From: Affinundibacterium nitidum
Lineage (GTDB): Bacteria > Pseudomonadota > Gammaproteobacteria > Burkholderiales > Burkholderiaceae_D
Length of the DNA stretch: 64,000 nt
Assembly: GCF_014284155.1 (NCBI RefSeq)
Contig: NZ_JACOFZ010000002.1
Location: forward strand, 344,711 to 408,710
Reading direction: 5' to 3'
How positions within the stretch are numbered: position 1 is the stretch's first letter; every line of letters begins with the position of its first letter. Both the position numbers and the translations under genes were made by a program. The notes beneath the pieces are model-generated. The model saw nothing but the letters and a program-made list of their open reading frames with translations. It did not search any database and had not been told where the DNA came from. Shown in pieces: positions 9,435 through 19,364 of this stretch.

Positions 9435-10205
9435 TTATGGTGCAGAGCCTTTACGGGTGACGTTACCACTGCCACCGATATTCTTTGTCACACGTGGGTC
9501 ACCGTAGTAATTCACGCTACCAGAGCCACCGATACTAACGTTCAAGTTGTCGGTTGCCCAAGTTTCTACGCTACCACTGCCACCGATACTGATACGGACA
9601 TCTTTTGCTGCCAATTTACCCAGATTAAGCTCGCCCGATCCGCCAATGGAACCCGAAATCTGCGACACATTACCATTCGCCGTAAAACTCCCACTGCCAC
9701 CAATCGTCGCGCGCAGAGTATCTGCTTTCAAGTCTTGAATCAAAATATCGCCTGAGCCACCGACACGAATTTTCAAATCGCCAGCAACAATTTTCGTGCT
9801 ACTCACTTTGCCCGAATTTTCCAGCGCAAGATCATCGATTTTTTTCACATTGACGATGACATTAAAAGTCCGTGTTTTAGGATAAACATTTTTTTCTTTA
9901 GTGCGAATCTTCAAGGTATTGCCTTCAACCACCACATCCAACATCGCTTGAATATTGTCATCGGTTTCGACTTGTACACTCTCTGTATCGCCTTGCTTCA
10001 ACTCCACTTTAGCGGGAACAGCGATCGCCACAGCGCGGAAATCTTTCACGACAAATTCCTGCTTGATGATTTTGCCTGAGCCTTCAACTGACTTACCCCA
10101 ACTTCCAAGCCATTCAGCACTGGCCGGAGCACTGCAAAAAGCAAGAGTAGTAAGGCCTGCAACACTCGCGAGCAGCATATGACGGCGCGTGAATAAAGTT
10201 TTCAT
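9435..10205 (-). CDS. Exported GIN-domain (DUF2807-like) protein
   Basis: The protein has 256 residues. A signal sequence with a twin-arginine-like start (TRRHMLLASVAG) ends near APASAEW. The mature part has a repeated GGSG turn six times (VGGSGD, IGGSGS, IGGSGE and so on) at regular spacing, matching the head-GIN / DUF2807 right-handed beta-solenoid-like fold. Function is unknown; such proteins are envelope-associated. The ATG at 10205 has GGGGA just upstream, which an upstream TTG lacks. It lies 81 nt after the small membrane protein gene, possibly in one transcript. Confidence 0.75.
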   Translation of the reverse strand: MKTLFTRRHMLLASVAGLTTLAFCSAPASAEWLGSWGKSVEGSGKIIKQEFVVKDFRAVAIAVPAKVELKQGDTESVQVETDDNIQAMLDVVVEGNTLKIRTKEKNVYPKTRTFNVIVNVKKIDDLALENSGKVSSTKIVAGDLKIRVGGSGDILIQDLKADTLRATIGGSGSFTANGNVSQISGSIGGSGELNLGKLAAKDVRISIGGSGSVETWATDNLNVSIGGSGSVNYYGDPRVTKNIGGSGNVTRKGSAP

Positions 10206-10286
10206 GTTTTTCCCCAACAGTGTAGTGTGAATTCAGAAGACTGACTCACCGCCCATCACAATGTGGCAGTGAGTCGTTTTATTCGT

Positions 10287-10634
10287 TTATGCAGCTCTAG
10301 GCTTAGTTCTGAACAAGCAGTAGATCGCATAGATAATCAAGAATGGGAACAACAGGGGTAAAGCTGCTAAAGCAAAAGAACCTAGTACCATTGCCAAGAC
10401 GACGACCAACATCAGAGCAACGCCGACTAACACTAAACCCGTCACACTCAACGCCAAGACGATGGCAACAAACGCAACCACAGCAGCAATCAAGATGCCC
10501 GCAATACCGCCGACATCGCCAATTTCTTCACCATCAATCACAATGTGTGAACCGCCTGAAGCAAACAGTCCTAACACTAACAATGTAAATAAGACAGCAA
10601 AACCGATCATCAAATTACGTTTATTGGCATTCAT
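10287..10634 (-). CDS. Small membrane protein of unknown function
   Basis: The protein has 115 residues with three hydrophobic segments: near residues 8-26, then two long Val/Ala/Leu-rich stretches from about 42 to 105. A short hydrophilic piece (HIVIDGEEIGDVGG) lies between the first two. It ends in a basic tail (RTKPRAA). A good SD (GGGGA) precedes the ATG. The gene lies directly upstream of the GIN-domain gene in the same direction, and small membrane proteins next to DUF2807 proteins suggest a shared envelope role (inference). Confidence 0.6.
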   Translation of the reverse strand: MNANKRNLMIGFAVLFTLLVLGLFASGGSHIVIDGEEIGDVGGIAGILIAAVVAFVAIVLALSVTGLVLVGVALMLVVVLAMVLGSFALAALPLLFPFLIIYAIYCLFRTKPRAA

Positions 10635-10807
10635 GATATTCCCCTCGTTTTAATGAAGCACTCAGTAATGGGATCGCTGTTCAATTGTTTGCGCTTTCCC
10701 GATGACTGCAGTGTAGAGAAAGCCTAAGCCGCCTTCCAGCGACTTGCGACAAACTGCAAAAAACGCGGTGTAAAGCGTCAATTACTTAGAAAACCGAGGG
10801 AATATTG

Positions 10808-11668
10808 CTACTTGGCTGCTGCCATATGCTTCAAATACACTAACAAATCGTCGAGCTGACCTGGGCTAATCGTCTTTTCATCGAAGCCTGGCATCAGTGA
10901 GGTTTTCCAAGCTCTGACGGACGAAGGCTGACGTATCAACTTGCGCAGAAACTTCTTTTGAAAGTATGCGGTCGGGCTATAGGGTTGATTCAGGTCTGGA
11001 CCAATCGACGCATCCCCTCCACCGTTCAAGGTATGGCAAACCGCACAATTCTTGACGTAAACCTGCAGGCCTTTCAAGGCCTGAGCATAAGTCGCGGATG
11101 GCGACGGTTTCGGAACCATCTGAGGGAAACGCTGCGTCAGTGGCTGTTCGACGCTGATTTTCACGACCTGGTAAGGCCATTGCTCGCTGCTGATTTTTCC
11201 AGCTTCCGGGCTAAACCAGACCAAATAAAAGGGCCCCGCGCTCGCAGTTTTCTGCGGATTATTCGCATCAATTGGCGGCCAAGGCTGTTGCTCAGACTCG
11301 ATCGCAATATAAGCCTGCCCCTTCCCTGCGACATCTTTTCCCGCAATGTTAGCGACGAAACCATCACTGGCAACAAACTGTATCGTTTCATATTGAGCTG
11401 CATTGGGCATCAGTTTCGACATGGCAACGGCCTGATAGCGCATCGGCCGCTTATAAGCGGAATCCTGCGCAATCGCGATGGTCTGTGCCTGTGCTAATAA
11501 AGCCGCACGACTCCAAGTTTGGGATTTGTCGCCTTGTTTGATCTCAAGACTTGGTTCGCCATTCTGCGCAAAGGCGTACGAATTCGGCAGTAGTGCGCCC
11601 ACGCTCAAGACACTGGCCAGCAACACGGCCGTTCCACGGAAAATTCTAAGGTAGGGGCTCAAATTCAT
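10808..11668 (-). CDS. Exported c-type cytochrome
   Basis: The protein has 286 residues with a signal peptide (MNLSPYLRIFRG...) cut near SYAFA. An N-terminal domain of about 160 residues, with FVASDGFVANI and FYLVWFSPEAG, looks like the oxidoreductase molybdopterin-binding-like fold seen in some cytochrome fusions (tentative). The C-terminal cytochrome c domain has the haem site CAVCH and the Met ligand in LMPGF. It is probably a periplasmic electron carrier; the partner is unknown. The ATG at 11668 was chosen over an upstream GTG because the signal peptide starts there. Confidence 0.75.
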   Translation of the reverse strand: MNLSPYLRIFRGTAVLLASVLSVGALLPNSYAFAQNGEPSLEIKQGDKSQTWSRAALLAQAQTIAIAQDSAYKRPMRYQAVAMSKLMPNAAQYETIQFVASDGFVANIAGKDVAGKGQAYIAIESEQQPWPPIDANNPQKTASAGPFYLVWFSPEAGKISSEQWPYQVVKISVEQPLTQRFPQMVPKPSPSATYAQALKGLQVYVKNCAVCHTLNGGGDASIGPDLNQPYSPTAYFQKKFLRKLIRQPSSVRAWKTSLMPGFDEKTISPGQLDDLLVYLKHMAAAK

Positions 11669-11950
11669 ATTTTGCTCACATCGATGGAGGAAATTAGGGC
11701 GAATATTGACCACCCATCATAGCAGCTAGTGCTGCAAAACTTACAAAAAAGCTATGCTGATTCATTTAAGAAAAAGTAATTGTCGAGAATTCTAGTCATT
11801 CGGCTCGAAAACGTGGCGAAAAGCTAAGCTGCAGACCCCGCTTCAGCCCAAAAGGCTTTAAAATGGAAGGTTTGAAAAATCACGTGTTTCTCAGGCACAA
11901 ATGCCTCGTTTCTTGAAGCACAACCATCACAGCACAAAGGCAGAAGAGCT

Positions 11951-12910
11951 ATGCTCACATTTCAACAAATTATTTTGACCTTACAAGATTATTGGGACAA
12001 ACAAGGCTGCGCATTGTTGCAACCTATCGATATGGAAGTCGGCGCCGGCACTTCGCATACGGGCACTTTCTTACGTGCGATTGGTCCTGAGCCTTGGCGC
12101 GCTGCCTACGTGCAACCATCCCGCCGCCCTAAAGATGGCCGTTATGGTGAAAACCCAAATCGTCTGCAACATTACTACCAATACCAAGTCGTATTGAAAC
12201 CAGCCCCAGAAAATATTCTGGACTTGTACTTGGGTTCTTTGAAAGCCTTGGGTCTCGACTTGCAACAAAACGATATTCGCTTCGTTGAAGATGACTGGGA
12301 AAATCCAACGCTGGGCGCTTGGGGCTTGGGCTGGGAAGTCTGGTTGAACGGCATGGAAGTGACGCAATTCACTTACTTCCAACAAGTGGGCGGTATCGAC
12401 TGCAAACCGATTCTAGGTGAAATCACTTACGGTATTGAACGTTTGGCCATGTATCTGCAAGGTGTAGAAAACGTCTACGACCTAGTTTGGACAGAACGCG
12501 AAGAGAACGGCAAAACGGTGCGCCTGTCTTACGGCGACGTTTTCCATCAAAACGAGGTCGAACAATCGACCTTTAACTTCGAATATTCCAATACTGACTT
12601 CTTGTTTTCTTTATTCACCAACTACGAAGCCGAAGCAAAGCGCTTACTCGAAGTCACAGAAAAATCTCTGGCTTTGCCTGCTTACGAAATGATCTTGAAA
12701 GCAGCGCATACCTTCAACTTGTTGGATGCTCGCGGTGCAATCTCCGTCACTGAGCGTGCAGCTTATATTGGCCGCATTCGTAATTTGTCACGCGCTGTTG
12801 CTGCAGCCTACTACGCCTCACGCGAAGCGCTCGGCTTCCCGATGTGCGCAGCAGATGACAAGCACAAGCCTGCACCTGTAGCTGCAGCTGTCGCTTCCGA
12901 AACAGCTTAA
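11951..12910 (+). CDS. glyQ: Glycine--tRNA ligase alpha subunit
   Basis: The 319-residue class II synthetase alpha chain starts with [20 protein letters not shown] and contains [19 protein letters not shown], both highly conserved in GlyQ. It carries the glycine and ATP site and works as an alpha2beta2 enzyme with GlyS in the cytoplasm. A short Ala-rich tail follows the core. SD GAAGAG precedes the ATG. glyS follows at 31 nt in one operon. Confidence 0.97.
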   Translation: MLTFQQIILTLQDYWDKQGCALLQPIDMEVGAGTSHTGTFLRAIGPEPWRAAYVQPSRRPKDGRYGENPNRLQHYYQYQVVLKPAPENILDLYLGSLKALGLDLQQNDIRFVEDDWENPTLGAWGLGWEVWLNGMEVTQFTYFQQVGGIDCKPILGEITYGIERLAMYLQGVENVYDLVWTEREENGKTVRLSYGDVFHQNEVEQSTFNFEYSNTDFLFSLFTNYEAEAKRLLEVTEKSLALPAYEMILKAAHTFNLLDARGAISVTERAAYIGRIRNLSRAVAAAYYASREALGFPMCAADDKHKPAPVAAAVASETA

Positions 12911-12941
12911 GCAAGAATAGACGAACCGAATTGAGATCAAC

Positions 12942-15029
12942 ATGAATCAAACATTATTAGTTGAATTATTTACAGAAGAATTACCACCAAAAGCCTTGGC
13001 CAAATTGGGTGAAGCCTTTGCTGCTGGCATCGTCAATGGCTTGAAATCACGTGATTTTTTGGAAGCCGATTCCGTTGCTACGAGCTTTGCATCACCGCGC
13101 CGTTTGGCAGTCAGTATTAGCAATGTGCGCGGTACATCACCAGACAAACAAATGCGTGAGAAGGTCTTGCCGGTTTCGGTCGCGATCGATGCTAACGGCA
13201 ATGCAACAGCACCACTCGCCAAGAAACTCGCCGCATTAGGCTTCCCTAACTTGCAAGTTTCTGACTTAGAACGTGCTGTTGACGGCAAAGCAGAAAGCTT
13301 TTTCTATAGCTACACGGCAAAAGGAACAGCGTTGGTCGGAGCTCTTCATAATTCAATAGAAGAAGCAATCGAAAAATTGCCAATTCCAAAATTGATGACA
13401 TACCAACGCCCTAACGGTGATTCAGTAAAATTTGTTCGGCCAGTGCACAGCATCGTTGCCCTTCATGGGGCCGACGTTGTTAAAACCGGAGGGCACCTCG
13501 GGCTCATCCCGGGCCGCATCACCCACGGTCACCGTTTCTTGTCCGCGGGTCAAGTCACGATCAATCATGCTGATGACTACAACCGTGCATTGAAAGAAGA
13601 AGGCAAAGTGACGGCCAACGTCACGGAACGTAAAGAACAAATTCGCCAAGCTTTGCTAGCGAAAGCCAATGGCGATCAAGTCTTGATGCCAGAATCTTTA
13701 CTGGATGAAGTAGCGGCTTTAGTCGAATGGCCAGTGGTCTACGAATGCCATTTCGAACAAGAGTTCTTGGCCGTCCCGCAAGAATGCTTGATTCTGACCA
13801 TGCAAACCAATCAAAAGTATTTCGCCGTGACTGATGCTGCGGGCAAATTACGTTCACGCTTTTTGATCGTCTCCAACTTAGCGACAGACACACCTGAGCA
13901 CATCATTCAAGGTAATGAGCGCGTCGTGCGCCCACGTTTGTCCGATGCGAAGTTCTTCTTCGAACAAGATAAGAAGAAATCCTTGGCCGATCGTCTGCCC
14001 TTGTTAGCAAACGTGGTCTACCACAACAAACTCGGTAGCCAAGCAGAACGTACACAACGCGTTAAAACTTTGGCGGGCAATATCGCGCAATTGTTAGGTG
14101 CAGATGTCGCCTTAGCGGAACGCGGTGCCTTATTGGCGAAAGCTGACTTGTTGACCGACATGGTCGGTGAGTTCCCCGAACTGCAAGGCATCATGGGCAC
14201 TTACTATGCGACGCACGATGGCGAACACGCTGACGTGGCTGCTGCCGCATCCGAGCACTATCAACCTCGTTTCGCGGGCGATGCTTTACCAGCGACCGCG
14301 ACAGGTACTGCCGTTGCACTGGCCGACAAACTCGAAACTCTGGTGGGTATCTGGGGCATCGGTTTGCAACCAACGGGCGATAAAGATCCATTCGCCTTAC
14401 GTCGTCACGCGCTCGGCATCTTGCGCATGTTGGTCGAAAAACGCTTAGCGATTTCTTTGGAAGCCTTAATCTCGGCAGCAACAACACTGTTTGCAGGCAA
14501 CGCCAATTTCAAAGACCCAAGCGCTGACGTATTGGCGTTCTTGTATGACCGCTTGCGCGGCCAATTGCGTGATCGCGGCTTCTCACAAAGTGAAGTAGAA
14601 GCAGTGGTCGCGCAAAACCCAGATACTTTGAATAACATCGTTGAGCGTCTACAAGCGGTACAAAGTTTCGCAGCATTGCCAGAATCAGCCTCTTTAGCGG
14701 CAGCGAACAAACGTATTACCAACATCCTGAAGAAAGCCGAAGGCAAACCAGGCGAGATCAATCCTAGTCTCTTGCAAGAAGCGGCTGAACAAGCACTCTA
14801 CAAAGCAATGGTTGATGTGAAACCAAGTGTCGACTCCGCTTACGCAGCGGGTGACTTTACCGGCGCCTTGAAAACTTTGGCAGCATTGCGTGAAGGTGTT
14901 GATGCTTTCTTCAACGATGTAATGGTCAACGCTGAAGATTTAGCCTTGCGTAATAATCGTTTGGCTTTATTGGCTTCGCTGCATGGCATGTTGAACCAAG
15001 TCGCGGATATTTCTAAGTTGGCTGCGTAG
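12942..15029 (+). CDS. glyS: Glycine--tRNA ligase beta subunit
   Basis: The protein has 695 residues, the normal GlyS length. It begins [19 protein letters not shown], the usual GlyS opening, and contains [18 protein letters not shown] and the [12 protein letters not shown] segment. The C-terminal part is the tRNA-binding DALR-like region. It forms the tetrameric glycyl-tRNA synthetase with GlyQ. The gene is in the core cluster glyQ-glyS-gmhB-plsC. A hairpin without T-tract lies just after the stop (about 15043-15062). Confidence 0.97.
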   Translation: MNQTLLVELFTEELPPKALAKLGEAFAAGIVNGLKSRDFLEADSVATSFASPRRLAVSISNVRGTSPDKQMREKVLPVSVAIDANGNATAPLAKKLAALGFPNLQVSDLERAVDGKAESFFYSYTAKGTALVGALHNSIEEAIEKLPIPKLMTYQRPNGDSVKFVRPVHSIVALHGADVVKTGGHLGLIPGRITHGHRFLSAGQVTINHADDYNRALKEEGKVTANVTERKEQIRQALLAKANGDQVLMPESLLDEVAALVEWPVVYECHFEQEFLAVPQECLILTMQTNQKYFAVTDAAGKLRSRFLIVSNLATDTPEHIIQGNERVVRPRLSDAKFFFEQDKKKSLADRLPLLANVVYHNKLGSQAERTQRVKTLAGNIAQLLGADVALAERGALLAKADLLTDMVGEFPELQGIMGTYYATHDGEHADVAAAASEHYQPRFAGDALPATATGTAVALADKLETLVGIWGIGLQPTGDKDPFALRRHALGILRMLVEKRLAISLEALISAATTLFAGNANFKDPSADVLAFLYDRLRGQLRDRGFSQSEVEAVVAQNPDTLNNIVERLQAVQSFAALPESASLAAANKRITNILKKAEGKPGEINPSLLQEAAEQALYKAMVDVKPSVDSAYAAGDFTGALKTLAALREGVDAFFNDVMVNAEDLALRNNRLALLASLHGMLNQVADISKLAA

Positions 15030-15096
15030 ATCTAAGCATATTTCCTCTCCCATGGGCGGGAGAGAGAGCTTTAAACTGAAATTCTGGGAAACCAAA

Positions 15097-15660
15097 ATGA
15101 CACCACCCAAACTCATCATCCTCGACCGCGATGGCGTCATTAATCATGACTCAGACGCTTTCATCAAATCACCTGATGAATGGCATGTGATTCCTGGTTC
15201 AGCGCAAGCGATTGCACGCTTGAATCAAGCCGGTTATACGGTGGTGGTGGCGACGAATCAATCGGGCGTATCGCGTAAATTGTTCAGTATGTCGACTTTA
15301 AATGCGATACATCAAAAGATGCACGCGACAGTCGAGCAAGTTGGTGGCAATATCGATGCTGTATTTTTCTGCCCGCATAGCGCAGACGATAATTGCGATT
15401 GCCGCAAACCTAAGCCTGGCATGCTCAATGAGATCGCGCGTCGCTACAATGTGTCGCTCAAAGGTGTGCACTGCGTAGGCGATTCTTTGCGTGACCTGCA
15501 ATCGGGTTTTGTTGTCGGTTGTTTGCCGAACTTGGTACTCACCGGTAAAGGCCAAGGCACGATGGATAAGGGTGGCTTGCCACCAGGCTCGCAAATTCAT
15601 TCTGATTTAGCGGCAATGGTAGATGCCCTACTCAGCGCTGAGGCTTCAGCGAACGAATAA
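15097..15660 (+). CDS. gmhB: D-glycero-beta-D-manno-heptose 1,7-bisphosphate 7-phosphatase
   Basis: The 187-residue HAD phosphatase has nucleophile motif LDRDGVIN (Asp10, Asp12), motif II TNQSG and the zinc-binding loop CPHSADDNCDCRKPKPGM, typical of GmhB. It removes the 7-phosphate from heptose bisphosphate in ADP-heptose synthesis for LPS core. The ATG at 15097 was chosen over a longer frame because GGGAAA precedes it and the HAD motif then sits at the usual distance. Confidence 0.92.
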   Translation: MTPPKLIILDRDGVINHDSDAFIKSPDEWHVIPGSAQAIARLNQAGYTVVVATNQSGVSRKLFSMSTLNAIHQKMHATVEQVGGNIDAVFFCPHSADDNCDCRKPKPGMLNEIARRYNVSLKGVHCVGDSLRDLQSGFVVGCLPNLVLTGKGQGTMDKGGLPPGSQIHSDLAAMVDALLSAEASANE

Positions 15661-15735
15661 AGGGCTTAGCTTTTCACTTGAACTTGTTGGCTAATAAGTA
15701 TTAACAAAAATTATTTTTAGAAATTCAGGAATACC

Positions 15736-16470
15736 ATGTTTTCAGCATTTTGCTTTATCCGCTCGTTGATATTCTCTCTTGTCATCGCCCTCGCGACCGT
15801 CATTTGGGCGCCGATTTGCTTTCTGTTTGCGCCGCTCCCTTACAACCAGCGCTATTGGGCTACCGCGCGCTGGAACGTTTTCATCATCTGGGCGGCAAAA
15901 GTTATTTGCGGCATTCGTTACGAAACACGCGGTTTTGAAAACTTTCCTGATGGCCCGGTGATTGTTTTGTCCAAGCACCAATCTGCTTGGGAAACCATCT
16001 TCCTGCTAATGGCAACGCCACGCCCATTGGTGTTTGTCTTCAAGAAATCGATTCTGTACATTCCCTTCTTCGGTTGGGCAATCGCCTTGATGAAGATGAT
16101 TCCCATTGATCGCAACAAAGGTAAAGATGCATTTGCCCAAGTCGTTAAAATTGGCGGCCAACGCTTGGCTGATGGACAATGGGTAATTATGTTCCCAGAA
16201 GGTACACGTATTCCTGTTGGCGAAAAAGGTAATTACAAGGGCGGCGGAACACGTTTGGCAATTGAAACGAAAACACCGGTAATTCCTATCGCACTTAATT
16301 CCGGCGAATGCTGGCCTAAAAATTCTTTCATCAAACGCCCAGGCACGATTACCGTATCGGTAGGCAAACCTATTGAACCGGGCAATATGAATGCGACCGA
16401 AATGATGGCAAAAGTGGAAGAGTGGATAGAAGCTGAAATGCGCGTCATTTCACCTAATGTATATAAGTAA
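15736..16470 (+). CDS. plsC: 1-acyl-sn-glycerol-3-phosphate acyltransferase
   Basis: The 244-residue membrane-bound acyltransferase has an N-terminal hydrophobic segment (about residues 8-35). The catalytic box is KHQSAWE, an H-x4-E variant of the usual H-x4-D; block III is FPEGTR. It adds the second acyl chain to lysophosphatidic acid in phospholipid synthesis. SD AGGA precedes the ATG. It follows gmhB at 75 nt and ends at a strong terminator. Confidence 0.88.
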   Translation: MFSAFCFIRSLIFSLVIALATVIWAPICFLFAPLPYNQRYWATARWNVFIIWAAKVICGIRYETRGFENFPDGPVIVLSKHQSAWETIFLLMATPRPLVFVFKKSILYIPFFGWAIALMKMIPIDRNKGKDAFAQVVKIGGQRLADGQWVIMFPEGTRIPVGEKGNYKGGGTRLAIETKTPVIPIALNSGECWPKNSFIKRPGTITVSVGKPIEPGNMNATEMMAKVEEWIEAEMRVISPNVYK

Positions 16471-16498
16471 AGCAGATTCACTACCCATTTTTCTACCT

Positions 16499-16530
16499 AA
16501 AGCGCCGTCACTACACGGCGCTTTTGTTTT
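16499..16530 (+). terminator. Terminator of the glyQ-glyS-gmhB-plsC unit
   Basis: A perfect 10-bp stem (16499-16508 with 16515-16524), a 6-nt loop and a T-rich tail follow plsC by 28 nt. Confidence 0.9.
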
Positions 16531-16611
16531 TCCGTGAGTGGCAACCTTCATTCAGAAAATTTGCTATGATGAAGTCACAATCACGCAGCAATCGATTTGA
16601 TTTTGGGCACT

Positions 16612-17547
16612 ATGGCAGCACATAAACCTTCTTTCCTCAATAGCTTACAACGCGCGCTTCAACTCGACTTATTTGGCGATTTGTTTGCGGTTGAGCGAAA
16701 GTCTGCACCACCACTCCCAAAGTCTCCGCAACGTTCACCACAGCAGCCCAAGCATAATGCAGGGCGCCCTGCCCCATACGCGCAATCACCGAACGCCGCT
16801 CCCGAAACAGAAGGACGCTTGCGTCAGATCTTACTTGGTGACGTCGCCTTGGAATACACACTACGTCGTTCCAAACGCCGCAGCATAGGATTCTTGATCG
16901 GCGATGATGGCCTTCGCATCACCGCACCAAAATGGGTAACGCTACACGACATCGAACAAGCAATCATCGAAAAACAAGAATGGATTTTGAAGCACTTGCG
17001 CGCGAAACGCGAACAGCAAAGTCAAAAACAAGCCGCACAACTACGCTTCGAAGAGGGCGCGACCATACAATTGCTGGGCGATGCTTTTCGTCTGCGCTTT
17101 GAACTCGGTCGCAGCAAGATCACGCTTGATCAGGCGAATACCGAATTGCTGATACAACTGCCCGTCGAGCCAGAAGATCCACTGCACGAATCCATGTGCC
17201 GAACGCGATTAAAAGCGTGGCTGCAACAACAAGCGAAACTCATCTTTAGTCAGCGCATGCCAGAGCTCGCGCAAGAACTCGGCGTTGATTACAAACATAT
17301 GCAACTGAGCTCGGCAGGCACGCGCTGGGGCTCATGCACCTCCAATGGCGTGATCCGCTTAAACTGGCGCTTAGTGCACCTAGACCCCGATCTCATCGAT
17401 TACGTTATCGCCCACGAACTTGCGCACCGCATAGAAATGAATCACAGCCCTGCTTTCTGGGCTACGGTGGGACGGATTTACCCGCACTATGATCAGGCAC
17501 GAAAGCGTTTGAAAGAAGTGGCTGTGAGTGGGTTGCCGATGGTTTAG
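16612..17547 (+). CDS. YgjP-like metallopeptidase domain protein (DUF45)
   Basis: The protein has 311 residues. The C-terminal half is the SprT/YgjP-like metal-binding domain: AGTRWGSCTSNGVIRLNWRL followed by HELAHRIEMNHSPAFW, giving an HExxH motif and a third His downstream. The N-terminal 70 residues are Pro/Gln-rich and probably disordered. It is found beside plsC and gmhB in many betaproteobacteria. Peptidase activity is inferred; substrate unknown. The ATG at 16612 is preferred to a TTG five codons earlier; no clear SD is seen for either. Confidence 0.8.
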   Translation: MAAHKPSFLNSLQRALQLDLFGDLFAVERKSAPPLPKSPQRSPQQPKHNAGRPAPYAQSPNAAPETEGRLRQILLGDVALEYTLRRSKRRSIGFLIGDDGLRITAPKWVTLHDIEQAIIEKQEWILKHLRAKREQQSQKQAAQLRFEEGATIQLLGDAFRLRFELGRSKITLDQANTELLIQLPVEPEDPLHESMCRTRLKAWLQQQAKLIFSQRMPELAQELGVDYKHMQLSSAGTRWGSCTSNGVIRLNWRLVHLDPDLIDYVIAHELAHRIEMNHSPAFWATVGRIYPHYDQARKRLKEVAVSGLPMV

Positions 17548-17634
17548 GTTAGTGTGCTGGTGTGAGGGTTTAACGTTGAGCTCAGCGAACTGCAGGACTG
17601 TTTGCTCGGCTCAGTTAACGCTGGGTTGTGCGTA

Positions 17635-18174
17635 TCATTTTTCAGTAGCCTTCTTTGCAAGCTCATTGAGGCGCCGGTTAAAGTTTGCGTCGGCGATCGG
17701 GATTTGCTTTGCATTCAATCGTCCCAATTCTTGATAGAAATTCCGAGAAGCGATCTTGTGTGCAGAAATAAGACGCTGCCCCGACGCTGTTGAATAGAAA
17801 CGGATAGCTTCACGTAATTCCTGCGAAGAAAGTTCCGCTTCATATGCACGAGCCATCGCGTCCAAGAACTCACTTTGTGTTGGCCTTTCGCAAGCTTGTT
17901 GGTAATAGAGCTCGTAAGCTTTGACAACCTCAGGCCATAGCTTGCTTCCAGGGCGGATACCATAAAACCGATCTGGATTTTGGCGCATTAGCGATTCAGG
18001 TGTAACTGCTTTCGCGGCAGCGATACATTGACTTTGATAATCAATATGCTGCTCAGAATAACGCATAAGCGCTACGAATTGCTTTGCAAGTTCGCCTGTA
18101 GTGGTGTCGGCGCTTGCAACAAAACAAGGGGCGAAACCAAGAAGGACTACAAAAGACCGGAGAGCGTTATTCAT
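17635..18174 (-). CDS. Exported DUF2059-like protein
   Basis: The 179-residue protein has a signal peptide (MNNALRSFVV..., cut near FVASA). The C-terminal half includes SSQELREAIRFYSTASGQRL, which fits the DUF2059 pattern of a helical hairpin followed by FY-x3-GQ-x-L. Function is unknown; it is probably periplasmic and helical. Three starts are possible between 18174 and 18192; the chosen one places the signal peptide at the N-terminus. It follows the 18211-19170 gene at 36 nt. Confidence 0.65.
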   Translation of the reverse strand: MNNALRSFVVLLGFAPCFVASADTTTGELAKQFVALMRYSEQHIDYQSQCIAAAKAVTPESLMRQNPDRFYGIRPGSKLWPEVVKAYELYYQQACERPTQSEFLDAMARAYEAELSSQELREAIRFYSTASGQRLISAHKIASRNFYQELGRLNAKQIPIADANFNRRLNELAKKATEK

Positions 18175-18210
18175 AACTGGCATTCTACGCAATTCAATTA
18201 CACAACATAA

Positions 18211-19170
18211 TCAAGCTTTTCGCTGCAATCGTTCCGTCCGCCGCGCCAAATAAAACCATTCCGTTCCCACTTGCGCATGTGTATCAGGGAACACGATGTA
18301 GCCATCAATCTCCGCCAGCACCGCACTACCATCAGCGCGCGTGCCGATTTGGTCGCCTGCTTTCAAGGCGTCAAAACTACGCCAATCGCGACTGAATTCA
18401 TCGTTCTCGTGTAGGCGATCGACCACGTGATAGAGGCTTAGCATTTCCGCTTGTGCGCGCGCGGCGGCGAGATCTGTGGCTTGTGCAAAATCGAGTAGGT
18501 CATAATGGTGTAGCGCATTGCGAATCGCGCGATAGGCGACTTCTGGCGCATGTGGGTCGAGATGGGAGCCACACTCCAAAGTCAACGCACGGCCACCGAC
18601 GGAGCGCATGTATTCCGTCGTACCAACACCAAATTTCCATTGGTCGCTTTTGCCATGGGTGCTGAGCCATCGGCTATAGGTTCCTAGCCAACCATCGACA
18701 TAACGTTGCACGCCAAGGCACAGTGCAAAGTCTTCTTCTTCGCGGGCTTGAGTGAAGGGTTCGATCGTCCCTTGATTATCTTCAGGGCCCATCATCGCAA
18801 AGGCTTGACCCGCATCACGGAAGGAGTGCAAATCAAGCAGAATTTCATGCTGCGCCATCAGTGGGCACAGCCAATTCGCTACCGCATCCTCAAACTCCTG
18901 TACTTCGGTGGTCGGTTGCAAACAACGATTCAGATTACGATCACCAAAACGAGATTGCTGGGCGTAGGCCTTCGCATTAGCAACGGGGACAAACGTCACT
19001 AAGCCACGCTTTAACAATAGCTGTCCACTGTCGAACTCTTGAATGATGCGGCGAATGGCCTGCGTACCGCAAGTCTCGTCGCCGTGCACCGCACCGCTGA
19101 TCAAGAGTCGAGGGCCGGCTTGCGGTGAGGCAAATTGGTAGCTTTGAAATTGATAAGGGAACTGGGACAT
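18211..19170 (-). CDS. Succinylglutamate desuccinylase / aspartoacylase family zinc hydrolase
   Basis: The 319-residue protein has the M14-like zinc site: SGAVHGDETCG (His and Glu ligands) and LLDLHSFRD (third His). The family cleaves N-acyl amino acids. The substrate is not evident: no arginine-succinyl pathway genes are nearby, so AstE is unlikely. Its location opposite a cell-wall recycling cluster allows a role on muropeptides, but that is speculation. It is divergent from the sugar kinase gene at 19365, with about 194 nt between them. Confidence 0.75.
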   Translation of the reverse strand: MSQFPYQFQSYQFASPQAGPRLLISGAVHGDETCGTQAIRRIIQEFDSGQLLLKRGLVTFVPVANAKAYAQQSRFGDRNLNRCLQPTTEVQEFEDAVANWLCPLMAQHEILLDLHSFRDAGQAFAMMGPEDNQGTIEPFTQAREEEDFALCLGVQRYVDGWLGTYSRWLSTHGKSDQWKFGVGTTEYMRSVGGRALTLECGSHLDPHAPEVAYRAIRNALHHYDLLDFAQATDLAAARAQAEMLSLYHVVDRLHENDEFSRDWRSFDALKAGDQIGTRADGSAVLAEIDGYIVFPDTHAQVGTEWFYLARRTERLQRKA

Positions 19171-19364
19171 AAATCACTAGTCAGTACTGAAAATGAGGAA
19201 AATGCGTTGCTTTACCAAGAAAAACACAGCAACTTGCATCGATCTCTGTGAATTTATCAGATTGGCAAAGGAAACACAGCCGTTTTGGATGATAATACCA
19301 CGCTGAATTAGCCTCAAATTTTGCCTACGACACGACTTAACTACTTATCATTAGGAATACCTGC